Positions 43,644 through 52,047 of a stretch of DNA of 64,000 nucleotides are shown here, piece by piece. How positions within the stretch are numbered: position 1 is the stretch's first letter; every line of letters begins with the position of its first letter. A model generated the notes under the pieces. The model did no database searches. It was not told the origin of the DNA and worked only from the letters and a program-made list of their open reading frames with translations. The stretch covers positions 248,001 through 312,000 of the forward strand of contig JAVHXV010000002.1 of NCBI GenBank assembly GCA_031119475.1. Direction: 5' to 3'. This DNA comes from Pedobacter sp. (GTDB lineage: Bacteria > Bacteroidota > Bacteroidia > Sphingobacteriales > Sphingobacteriaceae). Position numbers and translations under genes: made by a program.

Positions 43644-45398
43644 ATGAAATTATTGCTCCAATATCTAAAGTCGCACAAATGGCTGGTCGTACTTGCCCTG
43701 TTCCTGGCCGCCATGAATATCGGATTTTCATTAATGGATCCGGCCATTACCGGAAAGTTAATGGACAGATACATCACCAAGGCCGATCGTTACCAGGCCG
43801 ATAGAAGCGGCTACATCCTCGGAGTGCTTACGCTTGTAGGTTATGCCATCGGGGTAGCCATGGTTTCCCGTATCGCCAAAAACTTTCAGGATTATTTTAC
43901 CAGTATCGTGATCCAGAAAGTTGGTGCTAAAATGTATGCCGACGGATTGAAACACTCTTTGGAACTTCCTTATCAGGTATTTGAGGATCAACGCAGTGGC
44001 GAAACCCTGTCCATTTTACAGAAGGTTAGAACAGATAGCGAAAAATTCATCACTTCCTTTATCAGCATCTTGTTCATCAGTCTCATCGGGCTCATTTTTG
44101 TAATTGTATATTCCCTTTCGGTAAGCTACAAGGTTACGCTGGTGTATGCAGCGTCTATTCCGGTCATCAGCTTTATCAGTTGGTTCCTGAGCAGGAAGAT
44201 CAAGACCATCCAACGTTCCATCATTGCCGAAACAACGGTACTGGCCGGATCTACGACCGAATCACTCAGGAATATCGAATTGGTAAAAAGCTTGGGACTG
44301 GCCGATCAGGAAATCGACCGACTGAACAAAACAACCTATAAGATTTTAGGGCTCGAGCTCAAAAAAGTTAAATATGTGCGGGGCATGAGCTTTGTACAGG
44401 GAACAACAGTCAACCTGGTGCGCAGTACCATGATCGTTGTGCTGCTGATGCTGATTTTCGAGAATAACATCACGCCGGGACAATACCTTTCCTTTTTGTT
44501 CTACTCCTTTTTTCTGTTTGGACCTTTACAGGAAATCGGCACGGTCATTTTGGCCTGGCGGGAAGCTGAAGTTTCCTTGGGCAACTTTAAGCGGATCTTG
44601 AACATGCCACTAGAACATAAGCCTGTCGACCCGGTCACCGTTCCCAAAATCAGTACGCTTTCTTTCAAGAACGTTAGCTTTAAGCACCTATCGGGAAAAA
44701 ATAACGCCTTGAACCATATCCACTTTTCAGCAAGTAATGGCGAAACCATCGCTTTTGTCGGCCCATCAGGATCAGGGAAAACCACTTTGGTGAAGCTGTT
44801 GGTAGGACTGTACCAGCCCATGGAAGGAGAGGTGCTGTACAACCAGGTTTCTGGGAAGGATATCAACCTCAATCAGCTCAGGGAAAAAATCGGATTCGTT
44901 ACACAGGATACCCAACTGTTTTCGGGCACGATCAGGGAAAACCTGCTCTTTGTAAAACCTGGTGCGAGCGATGAAGACTGTATGCGCGTACTGCATCAGG
45001 CTGCTTGTCAAAATTTACTGGCAAGGGCCGATAAAGGCTTGGATACCGTAATCGGTGAAGGAGGGGTTAAAGTTTCTGGAGGCGAAAAACAACGCTTGTC
45101 GATTGCCCGTGCCCTGTTGCGCAATCCCGACATCCTGGTTTTTGATGAAGCCACTTCCTCATTGGATTCGTTAACGGAAGAAGAGATTACCAAAACCATC
45201 CGCGATGTGTCTGACCTCGCCAACCAGATCACGATCCTGATCGCACACCGCTTGTCGACCATCCGCCATGCCGATCGGATCTACGTATTGGAAAAGGGCA
45301 ACATCATCGAACAGGGAAAACATACCGAATTACTGGAAGAGAAAGGCCTATACTATGCTATGTGGAGGCAGCAGGTTGGTGAAAGGCTTGATAATTAA
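43644..45398 (+). CDS. ABC transporter, fused permease-ATPase (half transporter)
   Basis: A 584-residue protein. The N-terminal six-helix exporter-type membrane domain covers residues ~15-305. The ATPase has Walker A GPSGSGKTT, Q-loop GFVTQDTQLFSG, signature KVSGGEKQRLSIARALL, Walker B DILVFDEATSSLD and H-loop IAHRLSTIRH, all intact. It should work as a homodimer exporting a lipid, peptide or drug. The substrate is unknown. Convergent with the MFS gene at 45511. Confidence 0.94.
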   Translation: MKLLLQYLKSHKWLVVLALFLAAMNIGFSLMDPAITGKLMDRYITKADRYQADRSGYILGVLTLVGYAIGVAMVSRIAKNFQDYFTSIVIQKVGAKMYADGLKHSLELPYQVFEDQRSGETLSILQKVRTDSEKFITSFISILFISLIGLIFVIVYSLSVSYKVTLVYAASIPVISFISWFLSRKIKTIQRSIIAETTVLAGSTTESLRNIELVKSLGLADQEIDRLNKTTYKILGLELKKVKYVRGMSFVQGTTVNLVRSTMIVVLLMLIFENNITPGQYLSFLFYSFFLFGPLQEIGTVILAWREAEVSLGNFKRILNMPLEHKPVDPVTVPKISTLSFKNVSFKHLSGKNNALNHIHFSASNGETIAFVGPSGSGKTTLVKLLVGLYQPMEGEVLYNQVSGKDINLNQLREKIGFVTQDTQLFSGTIRENLLFVKPGASDEDCMRVLHQAACQNLLARADKGLDTVIGEGGVKVSGGEKQRLSIARALLRNPDILVFDEATSSLDSLTEEEITKTIRDVSDLANQITILIAHRLSTIRHADRIYVLEKGNIIEQGKHTELLEEKGLYYAMWRQQVGERLDN

Positions 45399-45399
45399 C

Positions 45400-45510
45400 G
45401 AATTTGTTAATGTGCAGATGATTTTATGAGGTGATGGTGTTCAGCTTATCTCCTCATTGGCATATTAGTTAATGGGCACATCTTCTAATTTGCACATTAG
45501 CTAATGTGCC
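45400..45510. repeat. ACATTAG/CTAATGT-rich region with 18-bp perfect palindrome
   Basis: The gap between the convergent ABC and MFS genes is built from variants of TTAATGTGC and GCACATTAG. The clearest part is the perfect palindrome GCACATTAGCTAATGTGC at 45492-45509, which ends one base before the MFS stop. It could work as a bidirectional terminator. The word is shared with the inverted repeat at 34774. Confidence 0.7.
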
Positions 45511-46791
45511 TTACTCTTTTTCTGGGGGTTTAATATCGTTAAGCGATAATGGAAGCAGCGATTTTGTTTTGAAATAAGTGATTACCGCAATGCCGATGGT
45601 CATGCTTCCCCCAAAAACCACGGCAGGAACAGTACGCATCAGCTTTGCTGTAAGGCCTGATTCAAATGCACCGATTTCATTCGACGAACCGATAAACATG
45701 CTGTTCACAGCCGAGACCCTTCCACGCATCTGATCGGGCGTGAGCAATTGCATGATGGTAGAACGGATAATGACGCTTACACTATCAAATGCACCTTCGC
45801 AGAACAGGAAAAAGAGCGTGAGGTAAAAACTAGTGGATAGGCCATAACAGATAATGCTCGTGCCAAAACCCAGCACTGCAATGATCAGGTTCCGCCATGG
45901 CTTATTGGTAGGCGGATAGACCACCATTGTCAACATCGTGAGCACCGAACCTAAGGATGCCGCCGCCCTCATCATGCCCAATCCTTCTGGACCAACTTTT
46001 AAGATGTCATTCGCAAACACTGGTAACAGTGCGACAGCACCACCGAAAAAGACCGAGAACAAGTCCAGGCTCATTGCGCCTAGCATCATTTTATTTTTAA
46101 AGACAAAGTTGATGCCTTCTGTTAAGCTTTTAACAATGCTTTCTTTGGGAATAAAAGTAGCCGGATGTTTTTTAAGGAAGAAAATGCAGATCAGTGATAC
46201 GAAAATAAAAGTAATGATAATAACATAGGTCGGCGTGATGCCAAAAAAGCCATAGACCAGGCCACCTGCAAATGGACCTAAGATCGAAGCCAACTGCCAG
46301 CTCGAACTGCTCCAAGTACTTGCATTTGGGTAGAGTTCTTTAGGCAGGATCTGCGCCATCAGCGAAAAGGTTGCCGGTCCAAAAAATCCCCTGGCCAATC
46401 CAATCCCGAATACCATGGCATACATAATGGGCACAATATAACTGGTGGGGATGTAGGCATGCATCTGTTTGGTGGTTACGATCAGCATGACCAGCGAGCA
46501 TAAAAATACGCCCGAAAAGATCTTGAGCAACAATCCTCTTTTTTCAGATTTATCAGCCACATATCCGCCGTAAAGGGCAATCCCGATTGCTGGTATGGCT
46601 TCGCACAGGCCAATCAGTCCCAAGGCCAGTGGGTCTTTGGTCAGGTGGTAAACGTGAAATCCGATAATCACGGCCTGCATCTGGTAGGCAAAGGTGAAAA
46701 AGAAACGCATGCCGATGTAAGAGCGGAACTCTCGGTAGCGTAATGAGGCAAAGGGATCTTTCTTTTCTGGGATTATCGTTTGTTCTTCCAA
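45511..46791 (-). CDS. MFS transporter, EntS/DUF894-like exporter
   Basis: A 426-residue protein with about 12 hydrophobic segments. SLRYREFRSYIGMRFFFTFAYQMQAVIIGFHVYHLTKDPLALGLIGL is the typical first part of the enterobactin-exporter-like group, followed by GGYVADKSEKRGLLL and LLTPDQMRGRVSAVNSMFIGSSNEIGAFESG. It probably exports a small molecule. It is the last gene of the - strand run downstream of the globin and hydrolase. Confidence 0.88.
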   Translation of the reverse strand: MEEQTIIPEKKDPFASLRYREFRSYIGMRFFFTFAYQMQAVIIGFHVYHLTKDPLALGLIGLCEAIPAIGIALYGGYVADKSEKRGLLLKIFSGVFLCSLVMLIVTTKQMHAYIPTSYIVPIMYAMVFGIGLARGFFGPATFSLMAQILPKELYPNASTWSSSSWQLASILGPFAGGLVYGFFGITPTYVIIITFIFVSLICIFFLKKHPATFIPKESIVKSLTEGINFVFKNKMMLGAMSLDLFSVFFGGAVALLPVFANDILKVGPEGLGMMRAAASLGSVLTMLTMVVYPPTNKPWRNLIIAVLGFGTSIICYGLSTSFYLTLFFLFCEGAFDSVSVIIRSTIMQLLTPDQMRGRVSAVNSMFIGSSNEIGAFESGLTAKLMRTVPAVVFGGSMTIGIAVITYFKTKSLLPLSLNDIKPPEKE

Positions 46792-46825
46792 GGTGGCTTA
46801 ATTTGATATGCTGCTTTGAGCCTTA

Positions 46826-47224
46826 TTAAAGCAAAGGTTGTGCAGGATTGTTTTTGTAATAATCTAATTTATACTGGAACATTTCACTCATCCTTGCCGC
46901 ACGCCATTTCGCTTCTGTTGCTTTTTCGCCAGTAAAATGTTCATCTACTGTGGCATTGAACAATCCGATCCAGGTATCAAAATGTTCTTTTTCGATGGGC
47001 AGCTTGGCATGCTTTAAAAAAGGGCTGCCAGTATAAGCCTGTACATCCAAAAGCAGGGTCTGCCAAAATCCATACATCTTTTCGAGGTGGATTGGCCAAT
47101 TGTTACCGATTACACGATTAAAAATTGGAGCAAGCAATTCGTTCTCGCGAACTTTTGTGTAAAAATCGTCGACCAATAACTTCACATCTGCCTGGGTAAG
47201 GATATCTGCCTGCTTAGTGTCCAT
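46826..47224 (-). CDS. Group III truncated hemoglobin
   Basis: A 132-residue protein from ATG 47224 (MDTKQADIL), overlapping the hydrolase stop by 11 bases. Globin features are VKLLVDDFYTKVRENELLAPIFNRVIGNNWPIHLEKMYGFWQTLLL, the long conserved B-E helix stretch, and the proximal His in LFNATVDEHF. Group III globins bind oxygen or nitric oxide with high affinity; the physiological role is unclear. It is translationally coupled to the hydrolase. Confidence 0.9.
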   Translation of the reverse strand: MDTKQADILTQADVKLLVDDFYTKVRENELLAPIFNRVIGNNWPIHLEKMYGFWQTLLLDVQAYTGSPFLKHAKLPIEKEHFDTWIGLFNATVDEHFTGEKATEAKWRAARMSEMFQYKLDYYKNNPAQPLL

Positions 47225-47960
47225 TTTCTTCGTTCTCAATTAGTTCAAAGATAAGCCCTTCGATCAAAGATGCCTTATTCACGATCAGAAAATGACCTCC
47301 ATTTGGTATTTCTATAACTCCATCCAAAGATCCGTTATCTTCAGCTTCGTCATTTGCAACCTTTACAACCTCGTTTACAACCTCGCAGGTTCTTAAGAAC
47401 CTGCGAGGTTGTAGGGATGCTATCGGAAAAATACGGTCTGCCGTTCCATGGATATGGATAAGGTTTTCTGGGTAGCTGTCATTTTCCCAGGTCATGAGCT
47501 GATGCATAGCCCAAGCTAAAAATTTATCGTCAGTGTCGCGGATAATTTCATGGAGCAACTTTGATTCTGATTTGCTCTGTATCGAAAAATAATAATCTGC
47601 CGACAGCCTATTCAGTAATTTTAATAGCCCAAGTGGGATAAAACGATAAAGCTGGAATTTCCTGACGAGCTGAAGCTGCCAGCTGAATTCATTAGTGGTC
47701 TTAATGCTAGAAATGATGATGACTTTCTTGCAGCTGATAATTTTGGAAATTTCTTGCGCAATCAGGCCGCCGAAAGAAATACCGATCAGGTACACGGACG
47801 CAGCGGTGTTGATCTGTTCGATTAGCCGGGTGCAATAGGAGACGATCGTCTCATTGGGCATGGGTTCATTCCACTTGATGAAGCGATGGTCGATTTTGGA
47901 AAGATCGAGAAATTGGAACACGCGTTCATCTGCACCCAAACCGCTGATCAAATACACCAT
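47214..47960 (-). CDS. Alpha/beta hydrolase carrying an in-frame palindromic repeat
   Basis: A 248-residue protein. The nucleophile elbow is GISFGG (Ser62), the acid is Asp175 in HIHGTADRIFP and the His is 223 in NGGHFLIV, so the triad is complete. Residues 183-195 (LQPRRFLRTCEVV) are encoded by a copy of the 30-bp-core palindrome. The adjacent residues ~196-214 (NEVVKVANDEAEDNGSLDG) also look inserted. The 47 residues between acid and His are longer than expected for this fold, where about 20-30 is usual. The reading frame stays open through the insertion, so the protein may still fold with an extra surface loop. Substrate is unknown. Confidence 0.87.
   Translation of the reverse strand: MVYLISGLGADERVFQFLDLSKIDHRFIKWNEPMPNETIVSYCTRLIEQINTAASVYLIGISFGGLIAQEISKIISCKKVIIISSIKTTNEFSWQLQLVRKFQLYRFIPLGLLKLLNRLSADYYFSIQSKSESKLLHEIIRDTDDKFLAWAMHQLMTWENDSYPENLIHIHGTADRIFPIASLQPRRFLRTCEVVNEVVKVANDEAEDNGSLDGVIEIPNGGHFLIVNKASLIEGLIFELIENEENGH
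47376..47413. repeat. Dispersed perfect palindrome, copy 3 (38 bp), inside a gene
   Basis: It has the same 30-bp core as the other copies and matches out to TACAA...TTGTA. It lies within the alpha/beta hydrolase, in a frame free of stops. Immediately beside it (47359-47384) the words TTTACAACCTCG are repeated, as if slippage or a second partial insertion occurred. Confidence 0.97.
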
Positions 47961-47991
47961 AACGTAAAGCTAAGGAATAAATCTGAAGAAC

Positions 47992-48023
47992 GACCTCGCA
48001 GGTTCTTAAGAACCTGCGAGGTC
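47992..48023. repeat. Dispersed perfect palindrome, copy 4 (32 bp)
   Basis: The core is flanked by G...C so the dyad is 32 bp. It lies in the 115-base gap between the TonB receptor stop and the hydrolase ATG, only about 580 bases from copy 3. It could form a 3' hairpin for the receptor mRNA. Confidence 0.97.
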
Positions 48024-48075
48024 ATTTGATAGAAATGTTCACCAGATGACCATCAACCAGCGCCAAATGATTTTT

Positions 48076-50448
48076 TTAAAATTTGAGGTTTAGCCCCAAC
48101 AGAAAATTCCTTGTGGCCTGCGGATAATAGTAATTATATCTTTCCAACTGTCCCTGATACAAATACGGATAGTTGGCGCCGTTGCTTTCATATAGTGTGC
48201 TGAAGAGGTTGTTCACCAATAGGCTTAGGCCGATGTTCTTTATGCCCAATCCCCTTACCTGATAACTGATCCGTGCATCGTTCACAAAATAGCTGTCCAA
48301 ACTCCTGCTTTTTGCCGCAGTATTATCAAGATATTGCCTGCTTACATATTTGCTCAAAAATGCGATCTCCACATTCTTGATTGGCCTGAAACCAATTTCA
48401 CTCGATGCAATTACACTAGGAGAAAATGAAATGATGGTGTGGTTATAGGTGTTGGTCAGCAACGACTGATCAAAATCATCGTAGATGTATTCTGTAAATG
48501 CCTTAATCCTATTTCTGCTCCATGTGGCCGTAGCTGCCCAATATAGGTTATCGGTCAACTTCCAACGCCCGTCAAATTCAATCCCCGCACGGTAACTTTT
48601 TGGTACGTTCTGCCGGGTCTGTCCGCCAACATCGTTCAACTTGCCCGTATTGATCAGCTGGTCGTGGTATAACATGAGAAATCCATTTAACCCGAAGTTA
48701 AAATTTCCAAACTCTGCACGATAGCCTGCCTCTACATCAGTTAAACTTTCAGATTTAGGCCTGCTGTTGATGTTCGAATCGGTAAAATCCCTTCTGTTCG
48801 GCTCCTTATGTCCAATGGCCACTGAAGCATATACACTGTGCATGGGATCAAACTGATAGGTAATTCCCGCCTTCGGATTAAAAAAATCAAGCGTAGCATT
48901 TTGCTGTGCCAACAGATTGTTTACGTCCTTCCCCAGATAGGAATAATATACGCGACGGTATTGCAGGTCGGCAAATAAATTGATATTACCGATCAGGTAA
49001 TTTGCCCTTGTAAAAGCATTAAGGTCAGTTTTGAAGGCATCATTGTCATCATAGCGGTGGCGGATGGAACCACTTCCGTCATAATTGGCATACTGTGCCC
49101 AAATCACTTCATCAAAATGCCGTCCCTTGTATTCATTGTAGGCACCGCCCAAAGTGAAATTCAGTCGATTGGTAGGCGTATAATTCAGTGAATAGGTAAA
49201 GCCATAAAAATCATTATCCAACCACAACCTCCTCACCAAATCCGACTCGTTAACTGGTGTGCCACCGATGACAGGTGGGGTGATCGCATAATCCGATAGA
49301 TCCTGATCTTCCTTATATTCTTCATAATATCCTCTTCCATAAGTATAATGGAGCGCAGCATTGGCCAATAATTTGGGACTGATCGTTCTGGTATAGAACA
49401 ATTGGTAGTGGTCCTGCTGATAGTTGTCGGTCTGATTTTCATAGGTAAAATCGTTATGCCTGCGCTCGGTTTTAAGGGTCTCCTCATCTACGCCATTCCA
49501 GGCCTGATAAGTTTTTTCGTTCCCACTGAACACATTGAACCTCAACAGGTCTTTTTTCCCATAGTAGGCCCCTGTAAAGAAAAAGGACTTGAGGTCTGAA
49601 AAGGCACGATCTACATAGCCATCTGATTTGATGCGCGATAAGCGCCCATCAAAACTGAACTTATTGGCAATTAGGCCAGACCCAAAATTGGCCGTGTTTT
49701 TCCAGGTCTCGTAAGCGCCATAAGTATTGCTGAGCTCAGCATATGCGGTATCACGGCGGGTCGTACTCTGGATGTTCAAACTCGCACCAAATGCACCGGC
49801 ACCGTTGGTAGATGTTCCAACTCCTCGTTGGATCTGGATATTGTCTACCGATGAAGCAAAATCGGGCAGATTGATGAAAAAGCTGCCCTGACTTTCGGCA
49901 TCATTCAAAGGAATACCATTTATCGTTACATTGATGCGGCTGGCATCGCTGCCCCTGATCCTGATCCCCGTATAACCAATTCCCGTTCCTCCATCAGAAC
50001 TGACCACCACTGATGGCGTTTGATTCAATAGATAGGGAAGATCTTGGCCAAGATTGTTCTTTTCGAGTTCGGCCTTGCCCAAATTACGGTAAGTTGTTGC
50101 CGAATTTTTCGATGCCCGCGTTGCACTCACCACCACCTCATCTGCAATAAAACTTTGCTGCTCCAGCCTGAAATCAACAACCGTGTTACCGGCAACAGCA
50201 ATCGTTTTAGATTGGCTGGCATAACCTACATAACTTACAGTAATGGCGGTAGGGCCAGCCCCAATACCCGTAATGGTGTAATTTCCGTTTTGGTCGGTCA
50301 AGACGGTTGTTTTGTTCTTTAACTTGACTGTAGCTCCCGGAAGTGCCTGTTGCGTGCTGTTTGTTACTTTTCCAGTAACTGTGTTTTGTGCCAAGGCAAA
50401 GCAGGGCAACATCATGGCAAAAACTGCCATCCATCTTAAATTTTTCAA
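48076..50448 (-). CDS. TonB-dependent outer-membrane receptor, probable thiamine uptake
   Basis: A 790-residue protein. A signal peptide (FAMMLPCFALAQ) is followed by a CarboxypepD_reg-like domain (TVTGKVTNSTQQALPGATVKLKNKTTVL..., residues ~20-110). The plug domain follows (YLLNQTPSVVVSSDGGTGIGYTGIRIRGSDASRINVTINGIPLNDAES...) and then a long beta-barrel ending in FLLGLNLKF with the terminal Phe. A TPP riboswitch lies directly upstream on the same strand, so the substrate is very probably thiamine or a precursor. This is the standard outer-membrane thiamine receptor arrangement of Bacteroidota (family knowledge). Confidence 0.93.
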   Translation of the reverse strand: MKNLRWMAVFAMMLPCFALAQNTVTGKVTNSTQQALPGATVKLKNKTTVLTDQNGNYTITGIGAGPTAITVSYVGYASQSKTIAVAGNTVVDFRLEQQSFIADEVVVSATRASKNSATTYRNLGKAELEKNNLGQDLPYLLNQTPSVVVSSDGGTGIGYTGIRIRGSDASRINVTINGIPLNDAESQGSFFINLPDFASSVDNIQIQRGVGTSTNGAGAFGASLNIQSTTRRDTAYAELSNTYGAYETWKNTANFGSGLIANKFSFDGRLSRIKSDGYVDRAFSDLKSFFFTGAYYGKKDLLRFNVFSGNEKTYQAWNGVDEETLKTERRHNDFTYENQTDNYQQDHYQLFYTRTISPKLLANAALHYTYGRGYYEEYKEDQDLSDYAITPPVIGGTPVNESDLVRRLWLDNDFYGFTYSLNYTPTNRLNFTLGGAYNEYKGRHFDEVIWAQYANYDGSGSIRHRYDDNDAFKTDLNAFTRANYLIGNINLFADLQYRRVYYSYLGKDVNNLLAQQNATLDFFNPKAGITYQFDPMHSVYASVAIGHKEPNRRDFTDSNINSRPKSESLTDVEAGYRAEFGNFNFGLNGFLMLYHDQLINTGKLNDVGGQTRQNVPKSYRAGIEFDGRWKLTDNLYWAATATWSRNRIKAFTEYIYDDFDQSLLTNTYNHTIISFSPSVIASSEIGFRPIKNVEIAFLSKYVSRQYLDNTAAKSRSLDSYFVNDARISYQVRGLGIKNIGLSLLVNNLFSTLYESNGANYPYLYQGQLERYNYYYPQATRNFLLGLNLKF

Positions 50449-50515
50449 TTTATTTGTTGTTTTAGTTAAACCTGCCGGCAGTAGGGGTACTCCCGACGCT
50501 AGTTAACTCCATAAA

Positions 50516-50690
50516 CCATCCCTACGCCAGCATTACCTGGATCAGGTGCATCCTTGAGGTAAAAGGTAAAAAGATAAGAAGGCAGATGTGCTCCATCTAC
50601 CATTATCCATTTTCCATTTTCCTTTTGGAATGGGTATGTTCTCAGCCTTTATTTGTGTTTTTTACAAAACAAGGCACCCCTTATTGATGG
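50516..50690 (-). promoter_or_regulatory. TPP riboswitch (THI element) with enlarged J2-4 region
   Basis: Read on the - strand it has, in order, the P1 arm CCATC (50690-50686), GGGGTGCC (50680-50673), CTGAGA (50645-50640), ACCC (50635-50632), ACCTGAT (50547-50541), GGTAATGCTGGCGTAGGGA (50537-50519) and the closing P1 arm GATGG (50520-50516). These are the diagnostic TPP-aptamer elements. The segment between ACCC and ACCTGAT is 84 bases instead of a few, filled with ATGGAAAATGG-type iterations. The receptor ATG is 67 bases downstream, where the expression platform must lie. Confidence 0.95.
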
Positions 50691-50748
50691 CACAAATGTA
50701 AGGAATTGGATGATAAATCAAAATTGCTTTTAACAAGTGGCGATGTCC

Positions 50749-51276
50749 TTATCGCTTCAAGAAATCATCGATGGCATCGATGGTATGCTGCAGGCGATTT
50801 TCCAGTCCACCTACGACCACATAATCTGCTCCGATCGCTTGCAGCTCCTTGTGCCAGACTTCCATGAAATATTCGCGCTGGTTGGGAAAGTCCCTGAGGG
50901 GATCATCTTGCCAAGGCAGGTCGATGTCAAGCAAAACGTAAAAATCATAGGTACGTGAACTGAGAGAGTCCAATACGACTTTCGGTGTAGTGCCAAAAAA
51001 CTCATCGCTCCAGATTTTAACTGTCAGGAAAGTGGTATCGCAGATGATGAAATCACTTTCGGCATTGGCTAAAATGGAATCTTCCAAGGCAACCTGGCCA
51101 TGGAACATGTTCGTTTCATCTTCCAGCGTGCAGGGTGCAGTTAGGTTGGCGCAATAATAACGGGAAAATTCAGGAACCCAGGGCACCTGATAATGCTTGG
51201 CCAATTGTTGGGCAATGGTCGATTTTCCAGTGCTCTCTGGTCCTACGATCGCAATTTTTTTAAGCGCTTTGTTCAC
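50749..51276 (-). CDS. NadR-like P-loop ATPase/kinase (AAA_28)
   Basis: A 175-residue protein starting at GTG 51276, overlapping the upstream transporter gene by 17 bases. Walker A is IAIVGPESTGKSTIAQQLA, followed by PWVPEFSRYYC and the acidic FIICDTTFLTVKIWSDEFFG. This is the layout of the C-terminal ribosylnicotinamide kinase domain of NadR. Next to a PnuC-type transporter it would trap the imported vitamin by phosphorylation. Whether the vitamin is nicotinamide riboside or thiamine is not settled by the sequence. The TPP riboswitch starts 59 bases downstream. Confidence 0.85.
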   Translation of the reverse strand: MNKALKKIAIVGPESTGKSTIAQQLAKHYQVPWVPEFSRYYCANLTAPCTLEDETNMFHGQVALEDSILANAESDFIICDTTFLTVKIWSDEFFGTTPKVVLDSLSSRTYDFYVLLDIDLPWQDDPLRDFPNQREYFMEVWHKELQAIGADYVVVGGLENRLQHTIDAIDDFLKR

Positions 51277-51883
51277 GATATATTTTTTTCCAATCCAGAT
51301 ATCCGATAATGGCGATCACAATATAGATGAAATACATGATCCCCGTAGCATAAAGTTCCTTTGAAAAATAGACGCCAACATAAATGACATCAACGAAAAT
51401 CCAAATGAGCCAATTCTGGAGGACTTTCCTCGCCAGAAATACTTGGGCCACTACGCTGCAGGCCGTACAGAAACTATCGATGAATGGAAAGGCAGCATCC
51501 GTTTTTTGATAGAGCGTATAGCCAAATAGCAAGGTGAACACCACAATGGCGATGAATGCCCATAGCGCTTCAGCTTTTTTTACTACGGCTACCTTTCTTT
51601 CTTTTTCGGCCTGTGTTCTGGCCCTGCGCCAATAATACCAGCCATATAAGTTCATTCCCAAAAAATAGAGCTGAAGTGCGGCATCGGCATATAACTTTCC
51701 TTCAAAGAAAATAAAGATGTAGATAATGACACTCACGCAGGCAATCGGCCAGTTGAGGATGTTGTTTTTTGCCGCCAGCCATACACAGGCCAGCCCCGTA
51801 ACCACGCCACACCATTCCAATGCCGTTGTGGCCGTGAAAAATTGGATGATACTTTCGGTAAAAGCATTCGCCAGCAAACACAT
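51260..51883 (-). CDS. PnuC-family vitamin transporter (PnuC/PnuT)
   Basis: A 207-residue protein from ATG 51883. Seven or so hydrophobic helices, with WCGVVTGLACVWLAAKNNILNWPIACVSVIIYIFIFFEGKLYADAALQLYFLGMNLYGWYYWRR typical of the family. The C-terminal helix pair ends YLDWKKIYREQ. PnuC proteins facilitate diffusion of nicotinamide riboside; the PnuT group carries thiamine. The adjacent NadR-like kinase favours the former, while the nearby TPP riboswitch-receptor pair favours the latter. The wide upstream gap (322 bases) contains a 99-base inverted repeat. Confidence 0.88.
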   Translation of the reverse strand: MCLLANAFTESIIQFFTATTALEWCGVVTGLACVWLAAKNNILNWPIACVSVIIYIFIFFEGKLYADAALQLYFLGMNLYGWYYWRRARTQAEKERKVAVVKKAEALWAFIAIVVFTLLFGYTLYQKTDAAFPFIDSFCTACSVVAQVFLARKVLQNWLIWIFVDVIYVGVYFSKELYATGIMYFIYIVIAIIGYLDWKKIYREQSA

Positions 51884-51948
51884 AATCAAATGTATGAAAT
51901 CAATCGGGCTGCAATGGCAATTGAAGCGAAAAGATTTGGTGATGCCTC

Positions 51949-52047
51949 CATGGGTGTTCGGGTTTTGTTCGGGCTGTGTTCGGGAAGTGTCCGTAAAACA
52001 GCGCTATTTTCGCACTTTTCCCGAACAAATCTTCACGGAGACCCATG
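51949..52047. repeat. 99-base inverted repeat upstream of the pnuC gene
   Basis: The outer arms are CATGGGT (51949) and ACCCATG (52041). Inner arms TTTGTTCGGG and CCCGAACAAA pair next, then GGAAGTG/CACTTTTCC, then AAAA-AGCGCT-TTTT at the tip. GTTCGGG occurs three times in the left arm. It could form a long branched hairpin. The surrounding gap (51884-52205) shows no other gene; a short open frame through the element is probably not a gene. Confidence 0.65.
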
